A stretch of 64,000 nt of DNA from Anisus vortex (taxonomy: Eukaryota; Mollusca; Gastropoda; Planorbidae). Shown in pieces: positions 22,115 to 33,740 of the stretch. The stretch covers positions 4,406,587-4,470,586 of the forward strand of contig OX421505.1 of the NCBI GenBank assembly GCA_949126835.1, read 5' to 3'. Every line of letters starts with the position of its first letter. Within the stretch, counting starts at the first letter, position 1. The position numbers and the translations under genes were made by a program. A model generated the notes under the pieces. That model worked only from the letters and a program-made list of their open reading frames with translations. It made no database searches and was not told the origin of the DNA.

Positions 22115-25100
22115 CTGTATAGCAACAGGTAAATACAATCAAGTAAAATGTTTAGTGAATTGTAGGTAGAAATGAAATTAAATATAAGCTTTCTTTCTGT
22201 AAATATTTTAAATTTAAATATACCTGTATAAATTGTATCCAGTAGTTTAAGACATGTACATTAAGATAGAACAATACTAACCAATAAGTTCATCATCATC
22301 TGACTGGTCATCACTTTGGTCAGTGACAATATCTGGACAATCTGAAATGTAAACAGTAGGTATTTGTATAAATGCATTTTAATAATGCAACAATAATACA
22401 TATTATATTTTTATCTCCAATTTATGAGAAAAAAATATATTTGTCTGACCAAATTGATCATAAGAATGGTGAAGCAGCGTTTTTCACTTTCTGTTGCTAC
22501 AGTACACAAGGGGATGTGTGGCCATCACCATCACTATGCCCAACCGCCTTTACTTTACCCCAATTAATGCAAATTACCCATCAGAGCTGAGTAGACTCAG
22601 AGAGACCCTTGAATCCCGAGAAAAAATCCTAGCCATCACCAGGATTCGAACCCAGGACCTTTGGTACGAGAGCAGAATCTATTTATATTTCCAGTCAATA
22701 ATATTGTCAAACTAAGTTGTGATCACTGTCTTTGTCTGTATTGGAGAAACAACTTGTGAAAGAGAATTACAGACATTTTAGACTGATGGAGGTAATGGCT
22801 ACAGAAATATTTCAATTTCCTGGTAGTTGTCTTCTGTCTATCTGAATATATGAACTCTGTGTGGATGACTTTGAATGATGTGACCTCTGTGTGAATGACA
22901 TTGAATGTTGTGACCTCTGTGTGGATGACTTTGAATGACTGTGACCTCTGAGAGAAAAAAAAATGACCTCAAACCAGAGAATACTTACCAATGAGTTCAT
23001 CCCTATCACCAAGTGACTGGACGTCATATTGATTTGTTACATCATTTGAACTTTCTGAAATATAAGTTGTATTGATAATTTAGAAATAGACTGTTTATAA
23101 ACAACATTAATACAATATTATTTTACATTTATATTTTTAATAAACTACAATTACAGTGTCACATTTTTTTAATTACCTTTAACATTTTGTAAACATATTT
23201 CTTGCTTTTCTTCAAAACTTGAATCATTCTGAAAACAGAAAAAATATAATGCTAAATTAACTTTCCAATAAATTAATACAATTTTTATAATTGTTAGAAT
23301 AAGTTTTACTTATTTTATTAGTAATGAAAAAAATAATCCCATTGGAGCAAATTGATCCATACGGCCAGTAAAGTAGCATTCACCAGTTCCTGTGACCATT
23401 AAAGGGGATTGTGTAACCACCACAATGTTTAGTTGTCTTTCCTTTGCCCCAACTACTGTCAGATACCCATCAGAGCTGGGGAGACTCAGATACTACTTCA
23501 AAACTCAGAATGAATTCCTAGCTTTCACCAGAATTTAGACCTCCAGGACCTGACATATGTAAGTTGAACGTGCTGCCACTAGGCCAACATGACCCATTAT
23601 TGAATACCAAAATGTTTATATACAAGTTATAAACTTAAAAAAACAAAGAATTTTTTTTTTACAATTGAAATATTATAATATTTTTAAACACTAAGATACA
23701 TATTTTAAGAATTCCAAATATAGCCTATAACAGTGGTTCCCAAACTGGGGGGCGCGACTCCCTTGGGGGTCGAATGACCATTTCGCGGGGGTCGCCAAAG
23801 ACCTTCGGAAAGCGTATGTTTTCCTAGGAGCCGAAACACAGTTCATCTTTCCGTCTCCAAGAGAATCCACCTACATGCAGATACATCCGCATACTACGTG
23901 TAGGCTACTTGGCATAATGTCACCAATACAGGGGTATGTGACAAGGTCGGCACCATAATGCACGCATGCGGACCAGTAACACGTCTGTAGAGAGTTGTGT
24001 TAAAAAGCCTATTCCCTGTTAAAAGCAGCCGTTGTGTTAAAAGCAGTAGGCCTAGTATTGGCGATAAAACGACCGACACTTCATGAATATTTTGGAATTT
24101 AGAGTAGATTCTGTTCGGTCTGGATTTCAAAACAATTAGTGACCAAAAGTAATCGGAGCTCACTTTATGATAGATGGACAAATATTAGCAACAAAGACAT
24201 TGCCGCACCAGTTAAACGAAGTAATATAAAGCGTTATAAGTTGTGCCCTTTTGTAAAAACAAGATCTTTAAACAGTCGACTGTTTTCGCAATTGTGCAAC
24301 GAGTATGATGCTCCGAAAATATAACATGCCTTAATTTATCTAAAAAGATCCGATCATTCCAAATGAAATTTAGCTTTTTGCATAAAAAATTAGATGAAAA
24401 TGAAATGTATATGCTGTCTACTTCAGGCCCCACGAAGAGGGCGTGTGTTTGTGTATGTGTGAGTGTGTGTGTTTAGTTATTGCGCTGCGCCGGGGCCCAT
24501 AAGAGTTTATCTTTGTAATATTATTTGTAAGATCAATGCTGAAGTTTAGGAAAAGTTACATTAATTTAAAATAAAAACTGTACTTGATTAAAGTTTGTGA
24601 ATAGGCTTGTAAGGTTGTGAATGATATGATTACATTCTAATGGTAATTCCTATGGCAGTTTCATAAAATGGTCAACAAACCTTTTAAAAGATTCCTGATT
24701 TCTATAAACGTATGTAGGCTTATGCAAATAAATCTTCTAGATTTGACTAGTGTTGAAAAACGGGATTGAACCGCACTTTTTTTTCTCATGCAGCTCCTGG
24801 TCTACTTTATCTGCTTTCTTTGAAAAACATGACAAAATGATTACGATGATAAATTCTGTGAAATAACTATTTCACATGCTTGCAGCCGAAATTTCATGAT
24901 ACTTTCCAAATCTACCCGACACTACATATCTATGAACTTGCCAGAAGCCCATTCACATTCAAAGTTTAAGATATTCATGAGAAAGCACAAAGTTCATTGA
25001 GCGTATTAACAACGATGCATAGAGAACTGATTTCTCTATAATGCCAGGTACAAAATTATGAATCAAATGTTTGCAGTCATAAACTATTTTGACTGAGATT

Positions 25101-27555
25101 GTGTTGCGCCATTTTTTTCCATTTCCAACAAAATATCTTAGTAAACATGCTTTTCCACCTTGTTGGTTATCAAGTCTAAACACAGTAGACTTATTGTTCG
25201 AGGTGAACTGCTTAGTTGTGCTCTTGCAAAGACTGTCCCAAGAATTTCTGAACCGATGAGAAATACGCAATGCCAATCATCACAATAGCTGACGTTCGTG
25301 TTGTAATTAGAAATATAGGCCTAAGCTTAGACCTATACAGGTATCTTTCAATATTTAATGACATTTGTTTTTATGTCTTCTTTTTTTTTTAATGATTAAT
25401 CGCTATGCTTTAATTAGGTTCAATTTGTAACAATAAAATTACATCGTGCAAATTAGATATTTACATTACAATTCATATATAACAGTCCCAAAATGCACTA
25501 ATAAACAAGAAACGAAATTATTAAAAAAACATTAAAGGGGGGGGGGGGGTCGCCAAATCATGATAAACTGTAAAAAGGGGAACCACTGGCCTATAATAAT
25601 ATTACAGATGTTCATTCATATGTTCATCACACATTTGTTAGTTGTTTAAGTTAGATATAATTATGATGAGCAAATAAATATTGGTTTACTTTGTTATTAA
25701 TTTTTGAATTAATTCTGAATAAAATATGTTGTATTAAACATTGACAAAATTAAATTGAAGAAATTTATGGTGAAAATATTAAAACATGAAATTAATTAAA
25801 ACATGGCATAATAAAAGGCTAAAAATGAATACAAATTGTAAAAATAAAAATAAATATAAACAATTGAAAAAAAAAAAAATTAAATGAAACTTGGAAGAGA
25901 TAAAAAAATATAAGTAAAAATTAAAACAGAATTTAAAGCAATTAGAAATATAAGATACAATATTTTATGTAAATGAATTTATGATAATCATAAGGAGCAA
26001 TTTAAGCCCAATATAAGAAATAAATTTAGGCTTACAGCTGTAGTAGGTTACTTCTACTAGATATAATTTATTATACGAATTTAGAAGTTAACGCTAGATA
26101 TTAAAATAGTGTAGGCCTATATTACATAATAATGTAATATAGAATTTATAGTAATATAAATAAGATATTTGTTTTATAATATTAGGCCTATTAATGGTAT
26201 AGGATATATAGCCTATATTTTGGTTTTAAAAAACAAATATAATTATCATTAAGGAATTTATTTTAAAATTTAAATTTAAGATATATAATCTAGGAGTAGG
26301 CCTAGGCCCTTCTACCTAGGCTATTATTATCTATTTTTAGGCTTGTCATAGTTATAAGCTATGTTATTATACCAATTAATATTAACTAATTAATATTATT
26401 CTATTAATTATAATTTATAATAATTTACTACCACCTCAAGTAAAATGACTGCTGCTAGTATTTAGTGTAGTGATATCCTTAAACACTATTGAAATCGTAA
26501 GACTGAGTCAAGAACCAAAGCAATGCCCAGTTAAGCAGAAATGATAAGTTGATATAAGCCTGACAAGGCCATAAAAAAATAAAGCAAGCATTAGTCATTA
26601 GTTCTATACTTAAATCAGCGTAAATGCCCTACAACAAAAGAACATAAAATTTCGTAAATTTAAATTTAGATCTAGCTGATCAGAAGCGCTGATATTTTAA
26701 CTTAATAAATAGATCTACTAACTTAAACGAAGTGGCTATTCGGACTCGATAGATTTAAAAATAAATAGTTAGTATCAGTTAGTTTATATAGGTTAGGGAT
26801 GGCTTTGTAGTTTTTTTTTAATAATAGTTAGTATCGGTTAGGTTATAAAGGATAGGGATAGATTTGGTGTTTTCTGTGCTATTTCTTATAAAATATGTTA
26901 AGACAAATATATTTTGTGTTTTTCTCCTTCTTTTTTTAAGTTTTTTTATGAGTTCTAATTAATTCTGATTGAAGCTGGGTCCGAATAGCCATTTCATGCT
27001 AAAGGGACCCGGGTCCGAATAGCCGCAGCCTAACTTAAAACGTCAGTAAGACTACCAGTAGAAGACGGCAAATGTATCGTCTGCTAGCCCGCAATTCGCA
27101 GACGAGAAGTGACGTAGAACGCTTGCCAACTTTAAGTTATAGACTATTTAGCTGGAATCGGCTAGATTGTTGCGGTATGTTTAAAATGATTAGGTCTATA
27201 TCTTTTTATTAGCATATTAATGGCAATTTCATTATTTTTACTCAATCATTAAGGTACATTTTTAGGTAAAATGGCAATATGTTATTTACCAATAAAAATA
27301 TATTTGGCCAAATGTATAAGACGAAATTTGAAAACATAATGCATTTCAAAAGTTGTTTATATGTAGACCTAATGAATAAAGAAGATATGACTATGATGTT
27401 AAAGAAATTATAATAATTAGCCTATAATATAATATACAAACTCTGTAGTATTTAATAGTAAAAAAATTACATACACTGTCGCCATAGTGCAGTGATTTGT
27501 GTTTCTTTAAATGATTGTCTTCCTTGTTTTCAAGAGGTCTTTTTTGATTAGACAT
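21162..27555 (-). CDS. multi-exon gene for an unrecognised 403-residue protein
   Basis: Five coding exons on the minus strand: 27555-27475, 23228-23177, 23054-22989, 22341-22282, 22114-21162. All splice sites are GT-AG. Phases run 0, 1, 1, 1 and the joined length is 1212 bases (403 codons plus stop), an internal check that supports the model. The N-terminus is short, charged and Lys-rich (MSNQKRPLENKEDNHLKK). The three small exons are acidic, and two of them end in the same DELIG motif. The last exon carries the only globular part, with Cys-rich stretches (CWCKNCEG, CKLKCVTCDKN, TCTCPGSSGANVHC) and many aromatic residues. No signal peptide, membrane segment or known catalytic motif is visible. 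I do not recognise the family. ATG 27555 is the first in frame and follows a splice acceptor at 27585, so the 5' UTR is probably split. Confidence 0.72.
22282..22341 (-). CDS. small acidic exon 4 of the 403-residue gene
   Basis: Acceptor CATTTCAG, donor CTTATTG|GTTAGT, 60 bases, phase 1 to 1. Codes DCPDIVTDQSDDQSDDDELI. Its ending resembles exon 3, suggesting duplication. Confidence 0.6.
22452..22680 (-). mobile_element. SINE family B, minus strand
   Basis: The reverse complement contains GGGTTCGAATCC (box B), GGGATTCAAGGG, CAGCTCTGATGGGTAA, GTAAAGGCGG and GGCCACACATCCCC, ending in the GAAGCAGC tail block. It lies in the intron between exons 3 and 4. Confidence 0.7.
22852..22952. repeat. 30-bp minisatellite, about 3 copies
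   Basis: Unit CTCTGTGTGGATGACTTTGA plus ATGATGTGAC. Confidence 0.8.
22989..23054 (-). CDS. small acidic exon 3 of the 403-residue gene
   Basis: Acceptor ATTTCAG, donor CTCATTG|GTAAGT, 66 bases, phase 1 to 1. It ends GDRDELIG, like exon 4. Either exon can be skipped without breaking the frame. Confidence 0.62.
23177..23228 (-). CDS. exon 2 of the 403-residue gene
   Basis: Acceptor GTTTTCAG, donor TTAAAG|GTAATT, 52 bases, phase 0 to 1. Codes NDSSFEEKQEICLQNVK. Confidence 0.58.
23335..23600 (-). mobile_element. SINE family B, minus strand, diverged
   Basis: The reverse complement has GGCCTAGTGGCAGCACG near the head, CCCAGCTCTGATGGGTA, AAGGAAAGAC and CACAGGAACTGGTGAATGC near the tail. It lies in intron 1 of the 403-residue gene. 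Confidence 0.65.
23731..25588 (+). mobile_element. hAT transposon relic (ZBED5-like), 1.86 kb with 8-bp target duplication
   Basis: Terminal inverted repeats CAGTGGTTCCCAAACTGG and, at the right end, CCAGTGGTTCCCC in reverse. Flanked by an exact 8-bp duplication GCCTATAA (23723-23730 and 25589-25596). The plus strand retains degraded transposase: FVKTRSLNSRLFSQLCNEYD near 24250 and the C-terminal dimerisation block (LLVIKSKHSRL, RISEPMRNTQCQSS) near 25170-25280, both typical of ZBED5-like hAT proteins. Stops and frameshifts throughout; it cannot make transposase. It lies in the large first coding intron of the 403-residue gene. Confidence 0.88.
25600..27470 (-). other. large AT-rich intron of the 403-residue gene
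   Basis: No exon signal. It contains a MITE at 26729-26995 and many TAGGCCTA-like octamers. Confidence 0.5.
26729..26995. mobile_element. MITE with GTCCGAATAGCC inverted ends
   Basis: Left end GAAGTGGCTATTCGGACTCG and right end CTGGGTCCGAATAGCCATTTC pair over about 18 bases. The interior holds two copies of a 60-bp block (ATAGTTAGTATCRGTTAG...). A third, separate copy of GGGTCCGAATAGCC follows at 27010-27023. No clear target duplication was found. Confidence 0.6.
27475..27555 (-). CDS. first coding exon of the 403-residue gene
   Basis: ATG at 27555 in a poor context (ATTAAAATG). 27 codons, donor GACAGT|GTATGT at 27474. Upstream in the same exon is a short 5' UTR after acceptor ATTTCCAG (exon start about 27584). 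Lys-rich, possibly a nuclear signal (KKHK). Confidence 0.6.
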
Positions 27556-27792
27556 TTTAATGAAATTATTATTTTGTTGATCCTGGAAATAAAAAAAAAA
27601 TCTGTTAATAGGCCTACATATCATAGCCTACGCATGTAATATTAAGAATACTATTTTAACAGACTGTTTTAAAATATTTTTATAATTTTAATTTAAAAGA
27701 AATAATTGCATGATATTAAAAAAAAGATATATTATAGTAATTATAAGCTAAGATAGAAGTAAAACGATTAAATTTGTTCTAAATAACCTAAT

Positions 27793-28341
27793 TAGGGGAA
27801 ACTGGGATAAAATGGGGTACGTAAGGAAAAAACTCTTCTATATTGACAAACAACTTCAAAATGAAAACAAATTTAGCTGAAAATAAAAGAATACAACATA
27901 GACAACATTGTAACAAAGCACAAACACTATAGAATGTCACTTTTTTAATTTATTGAACTTTAAAAAAAAAGACATAAATACCCCATTTTGCCCCATGCTT
28001 GGGGCAAAATGGTGTTCAGCATGGGGCAAAATGGGGTCATGCTAAGAACATGCTAAGAACATGTACAAAACCATTAAAAAAAAAAAAATTATTCACTATT
28101 AATACACAGTTCATAGACAAAGTTTGGACTTTTTTTTTTCTTCTAGCAAGTCTTCTTTGTTCAAAGGATGAAAGACCAAATAGCATTTTCTCCATCTTCT
28201 GCCTAGTTCAGATTCTTGTTCTTGAATCACACCTATAAAAATGTACGTTCGCTGGTATTATGTTTACCTTATAGCCTACGTCAATGTGCATTTTGTAGAT
28301 GGGTGTCTACACAGACATGCAAGTGGGCCCATTTTGCAGTT
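27793..28341. mobile_element. MITE-like element with GGGATAAAATGGGG inverted ends
   Basis: Left end GGGGAAACTGGGATAAAATGG and right end in reverse AAACTGCAAAATGGGCCC are imperfect inverted repeats. The centre (about 27980-28035) repeats GGGGCAAAATGG in both orientations and could form a hairpin. No coding capacity. Confidence 0.5.
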
Positions 28342-28642
28342 TATATAATATTCCTTTTACTAATATATATTTAACGAACCTACCAACTGAATCATTATAA
28401 TTATACATCCAGTGTAAGACTAACTAGAGACTTACAAACTTTCTTACAACTTCACTGTCTCCTCACAAAAGTATTAAATACACATCAGTATTCCAACTAC
28501 CAGTATCTTTAGGGCTATATGTTCATTTTATTGTTAGTCATCTAGTTCATATTCAAATGTTAATATAGTCATTTATTTATCTCTAAATTTATTACACTTT
28601 GCTTCTATCTTTAGATCTCAATATCAAATTAAGTAGACCAAA

Positions 28643-30030
28643 TAATCAGTTTGTCTATATCAATGTTCACAGAGAGACGTAGCTAGATCAGTTTGTCTAT
28701 ATCAATGTTCACAGAGAGACGTAGCTAGATCAGTTTGTCTATATCAATGTTCTCAGAGAGACGTAGCTAGATCAATTTGTCTATATCAATGTTCTCATAG
28801 AGACGTAGCTAGATCAATTTGTCTATATCAATGTTCTCATAGAGACGTAGCTAGATCAGTTTGTCTATATCAATGTTCTCATAGAGACGTAGCTAGATCA
28901 ATTTGTCTATATCAATGTTCTCATAGAGACGTAGCTAGGTCAGTTTGTCTATATCAATGTTCTCAGAGAGACGTAGCTAGGTCATTTTGTCTATACCAAT
29001 GTTCTCAGAGAGACGTAGCTAGGTCAGTTTGTCTATATCAATGTTCTCAGAGAGACGTAGCTAGGTCAGTTTGTCTATATCAATGTTCTCAGAGAGGCGT
29101 ATCTAGGTCAGTTTGTCTATATCAATGTTCTCAGAGAGACGTAGCTAGATTAGTTTGTCTATATCAAGGTTCTCAGAGAGGCGTAGCTAGGTCAGTTTGT
29201 CTATATCAAGGTTCTCAGATGGGCGTAGCTGGGTCAGTTTGTCTATATCAATGTTCTCAGAGAGACGTATCTAGGTCAGTTTGTCTATATCAATGTTCTC
29301 AGAGAGACGTAGCTAGATCAGTTTGTCTATATCAAGGTTCTCAGAGAGGCGTAGCTGGGTCAGTTTGTCTATATCAATGTTCTCAGAGAGACGTAGCTAG
29401 GTCAGTTTGTCTATATCAATGTTCTTAGAGAGGCGTATCTAGGTCAGTTTGTCTATATAAAAGTTCTCAGAGAGGCGTAGCTAGGTCAGTTTGTCAATAT
29501 TAAATTTCTCAGAGAGGCGTAGCTAGGTCAGTTTGTCTGTATCAATGTTCTCAGAGAGGCGTAGCTAGGTCAGTTTGTCTATATCAAAGTTCTCAGAGAG
29601 GCGTATCTAGGTCAGTTTGTCTATATCAAAGTTCTCAGAGAAGCGTAGCTAGGTCAGTTTGTCTATATCAAAGTTCTCAGAAAAGCGTAGCTAGATCAGT
29701 TTGTCTATATCAAAGTACTCAGAGAAGCGTAGCTAGGTCAGTTTGTCTATATCAAAGTTCTCAGAGAGGCGTAGCTAGGTCAGTTTGTCTATATCAAAGT
29801 TCTCAGAGAAGCGTAGCTAGGTCAGTTTGTCTATATCAAAGTTCTGAGAGAAGCGTAGCTAGGTGAGTTTGTCTATATCAAAGTTCTCAGAGAAGCGTAG
29901 CTAGGTCAGTGTGTCTATATCAAAGTTCTCAGAGAGGCGTAGCTGGGTTAGTTTGTCTATATCAAAGTTCTCAGAGAAGCGTAGCTAGGTGAGTTTGTCT
30001 ATATTAATGTTCTCAGAGAGACGTAGCTAG
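28643..30030. repeat. 42-bp minisatellite, about 33 copies
   Basis: Unit GTCAGTTTGTCTATATCAAT followed by GTTCTCAGAGAGACGTAGCTAG. The left units carry GATCA and the right units AAAGTT and GAAGCG variants, so variants are spatially sorted. It lies in the 5' intron of the 403-residue gene. Open frames here are repeat artefacts. Confidence 0.95.
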
Positions 30031-30447
30031 GATATTTTGCTCTAGACAACAAACCATAAAGTTGGCTCCCAACCCCACCTTATCTCACCTAATAATATTT
30101 TCTTTTATGGTTATAAAATAATGATGTTTGCCTCATTCTGGCGCCCTTTATCTTGGCGCCGTGTGACATATGTACCACACCCACATAGGACTAGCTAGCT
30201 ATATATATATATATATTAGATCTAACAATTGTTGTAAATATTTTACTCTAAAATGTAAACCAATACAATTTTATTTATCAAAATCAAACAACTTAGTTGG
30301 ACTACGAGGCTACAAAAATTGTGGTTGGGTGAATTGTGACTGGAATTTTTGACAAGTGAATGAACACAAAAGTAGATGTATACATTTTTATATTTATTTT
30401 AAAAACCTAAATTACCATATAATAAAACACAACAAATAAATACTTAC

Positions 30448-30540
30448 CTTTTAATGATCTGTAAATGTTTTAAACGTTTGGTCTTGAGAAGAACAAATAT
30501 TGGTTTCAATTTTGCAGCTTCATAAAATGAATGAAACGGA
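30448..30540 (-). other. candidate 5' UTR exon of the 403-residue gene
   Basis: A perfect consensus donor AAAG|GTAAGT on the minus strand ends at 30448, and the next acceptor downstream on that strand (27585) begins the exon carrying ATG 27555. The start of this exon is not defined by the sequence. Confidence 0.4.
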
Positions 30541-31095
30541 AATTCCTTTTATTACTATGATTCTAAAAATAGATCTTACTAAAAAAAAGCCGGCTCAGGT
30601 CTTGACTTTTTAATGGGTGTTTACCAAGGCTGTAGAGAAGAGGGGGGAAGGAGGTACCGTACGACTCTCGAGTCAATCCTTTCTATACATAATACATAAT
30701 GCATTGTGCATTCTAATAATTGTACCAATACTGTAAATGCTGATTATAGATCTAGTTTTATTGTTATAAAAGAATTTCTGATATGGCTTACGTAAAGCCT
30801 ATACAAATTAAAATAAGCAAGAATATTAAAATAATTAAGTTATACATTTTAGATTTACGCCTATATCTAATCGGAGTAGTTTACTGTACTCTTTCAGCTC
30901 CAGGTCTATTATTTTATATAAAAAACTACAGTTCCATGTCTATTATTTTATATAAAGAACTACAGTTCCTCTTAATATAAACAACTAGAAACGTAACCTA
31001 ATGGTCAGATAATAATCTTTAATATAGTATAGTGATTTTATTTTCAAATTAAATGACAAAACTAATATAAAGAAGATTAAAACCTATATAAATTT
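30541..31095. other. intergenic, no gene seen
   Basis: AT-rich. A short duplicated block TCTATTATTTTATATAAARAACTACAGTTCC occurs in two tandem copies near 30905-30970. Promoter elements of the 403-residue gene might lie near 30550-30700 but no motif is convincing. Confidence 0.3.
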
Positions 31096-31102
31096 TCTAA
31101 TA

Positions 31103-32146
31103 CCTGGCTCCCATTAGTTTTCTAGTCATGACTGCCAAACATATTAATACCTGTCTCCCATCAGATTTATAGTCATGACTGCCAAACTTATTACTACCTG
31201 TCTCCCATTAGTTTTATAGTCATGACTGCCAAACATATTACTACCTGTCTCCCATTAGTTTTATAGTCATGACTGCCAAACATATTACTACCTGTCTCCC
31301 ATTAGTTTTATAGTCATGACTGCCAAACATATCACTACCTGGCTCCCATTAGTTTTATAGTCATGACTGCCAAACATATTAATACCTGGCTCCCATTAGT
31401 TTTATAGTCATGACTGCCAAACATATCACTACCTGGCTCCCATTAGTTTTATAGTCATGACTGCCAAACATATTAATACCTGGCTTCCATTAGTTTTATA
31501 GTCATGACTGCCAAACATATTACTACCTGGCTCCCATTAGTTTTATAGTCATGACTGCCAAACATATTAATACCTGGCTCCCATTAGTTTTCTAGTCATG
31601 ACTGCCAAACATGTTAATACCTGGCTCCCATTAGTTTTATAGTCATGACTGCCAAACATATTACTACCTGTCTCCCATTAGTTTTATAGTCATGACTGCC
31701 AAACATATTAATACCTGGCTCCCATTGGTTTTATAGTCATGACTGCCAAACATATCACTACCTGGCTCCCATTAGTTTTATAGTCATGACTGCCAAACAT
31801 ATTAATACCTGGCTCCCATTAGTTTTATAGTCATGACTGCCAAACATATCACTACCTGGCTCCCATTAGTTTTATAGTCATGACTGCCAAACATATTAAT
31901 ACCTGGCTCCCATTAGTTTTCTAGTCATGACTGCCAAACATGTTAATACCTGGCTCCCATTAGTTTTATAGTCATGACTGCCAAACATATTACTACCTGT
32001 CTCCCATTAGTTTTATAGTCATGACTGCCAAACATATTAATACCTGGCTCCCATTGGTTTTATAGTCATGACTGCCAAACATGTTAATACCTGTCTCCCA
32101 TTAATTTTATAGTCATGACTGCCAAACATATCACTACCGGTCTCAC
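31103..32146. repeat. 47-bp minisatellite, about 22 copies, with 7-unit higher-order repeat
   Basis: Unit ACCTGGCTCCCATTAGTTTT plus ATAGTCATGACTGCCAAACATATTAAT. The variant run around TTTTCTAGTC at 31589 recurs at 31917, exactly 329 bases (seven units) later, with the same following order of variants. Confidence 0.93.
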
Positions 32147-33072
32147 TAGTTGCCTGCATTAAGGCCAAGGAAATGGCATCAAGTCAAAATAATTAAAAAA
32201 AAGGGCTGCTACCAATAAACATATACTGCAAGAAAGACCGAACATCCGGTCGTTTACATGACAAGACGTAAAGTAGTCCGTCCACAAAGTAAACAAGATT
32301 TAAGGCTTGTATAGTTTTTCAATAGCTCTTAAGAAACATTGCACAGTCTGCCTTATGCTTTACTTTTAGATAGTAAGTTAAGACTTTCGACAATCGACAT
32401 CTGCAATAACATATTCAGCGCTCACTTGAATAAATGTACTAAATGTTTACGTTCATGTTTACAAATATATTTTTATCTAGTTACTAATTTAATTTAGTAA
32501 ACAATTAATTTATAAAAGGAAATGCAAAAAAAATAAAAACAAAGATGCATGAATTATTTTTCTCGGTTATCTCCCTTTGACCGTTATTTTTATAACCTTT
32601 TTTACATAACAAAAAGCGCCATGTATTTCGGTCAATAGCCTTATAATTTACTAGCGATGAAAACTATTTTATATATTTGTACAATTAAGATACGATAAGA
32701 TTACTTTATTAATACAAACAAATGGAAATTTGACTTGATTACATAAATTCCGCCTTTTTTTATTGCAAACAATATACACAAATAATATATACGTAAGCGC
32801 AGAAACAAAATTATAAAAATAGTCATTCACGCACACTATCATACTATTTAACATACAAGTAAAAGTATCATTAAGAGTAAGATATTGAATCATCTGTATA
32901 ATTTCATCTGTATCATTATAATAATTAACAATAAGTACAAAGAAAAAAATACACTAAGTAAGTCTAAACTTGAGAAGACATTCAGTGCCGAACAAGAGCA
33001 GGCTAAATTCTACAACTAAATCCAACGAGATAAAAAAAGTCTCCAAATTAAGAATTTGGTGGTGTGTTTAGT

Positions 33073-33094
33073 ACAGCTCTTTTATAAGAGCTGT
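33073..33094. other. perfect short hairpin
   Basis: Inverted repeat ACAGCTCTT...AAGAGCTGT with a TTATA-like loop, in a locally GC-richer block (33060-33185). It could be part of a decayed repeat or a small structured RNA; nothing here identifies it. Confidence 0.3.
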
Positions 33095-33194
33095 GGCCAC
33101 TGTCATCGTTCTCCGATAACAGAGGACTTAACCGTATTGAGCCGCTAACGACCTACGCTGTGAGGCCAATAGGAGCACAATACAAGAACATATG

Positions 33195-33198
<4 letters not shown>

Positions 33199-33271
<73 letters not shown>

Positions 33272-33280
33272 ATATATATA
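33199..33280. repeat. TA microsatellite
   Basis: About 40 TA dinucleotides with one interruption. Confidence 0.95.
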
Positions 33281-33740
33281 TGTTCGTATTGTCGATCATC
33301 TAGAATCTATAACAACATATTCAATATGCCGACATTAACATTGCTTCCAGAAAAACAGTTTATCATTGAAAAAAAAAACAATACACAATTACTTGTTTAC
33401 TTGTCTACGGTATTATATAACAATAAATTCAAAATGCAATTAGTTTAACACCAATAGATGCATCACTAAGCCTAGAAACATAAGAAGAGAGAAGGGTAAA
33501 GTTGTAATAAAAGACAGAGCATTAAACTATAGGGTATCGATACAATATAACAATTAATTCATTAGCTGAGATAGTCTAAGGGATCAATTTTCTTACTCCA
33601 TACACAAGAACAAACACATATTAGTTATATTGTTTACTTGCCGGGTGGCATCCGGATATAAAATAGGTTGCCTTAAAAAGTCAGGAAAATCAATAAGTTG
33701 ACGAAATTTAAAACACTAACGAAAATGGGAGGCTGGACTT

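Larger units (their letters stand above)
32150..33740. other. intergenic with TA microsatellite and hairpin
   Basis: No coding gene recognised. A perfect hairpin lies at 33073-33094 and a TA tract at 33199-33280. Confidence 0.35.

Noticed and set aside
24959..25276. 105-codon minus-strand ORF
   Set aside because: Lies antisense to the recognisable C-terminal dimerisation domain of the hAT transposase on the plus strand.
27391..27624. 77-codon minus-strand ORF as a stand-alone gene
   Set aside because: Only 27555-27475 is coding, as first exon of the 403-residue gene; the rest runs into the intron and 5' UTR.
33060..33185. tRNA gene
   Set aside because: No cloverleaf, box A/B pair or CCA-compatible acceptor stem could be drawn; only a short hairpin is present.
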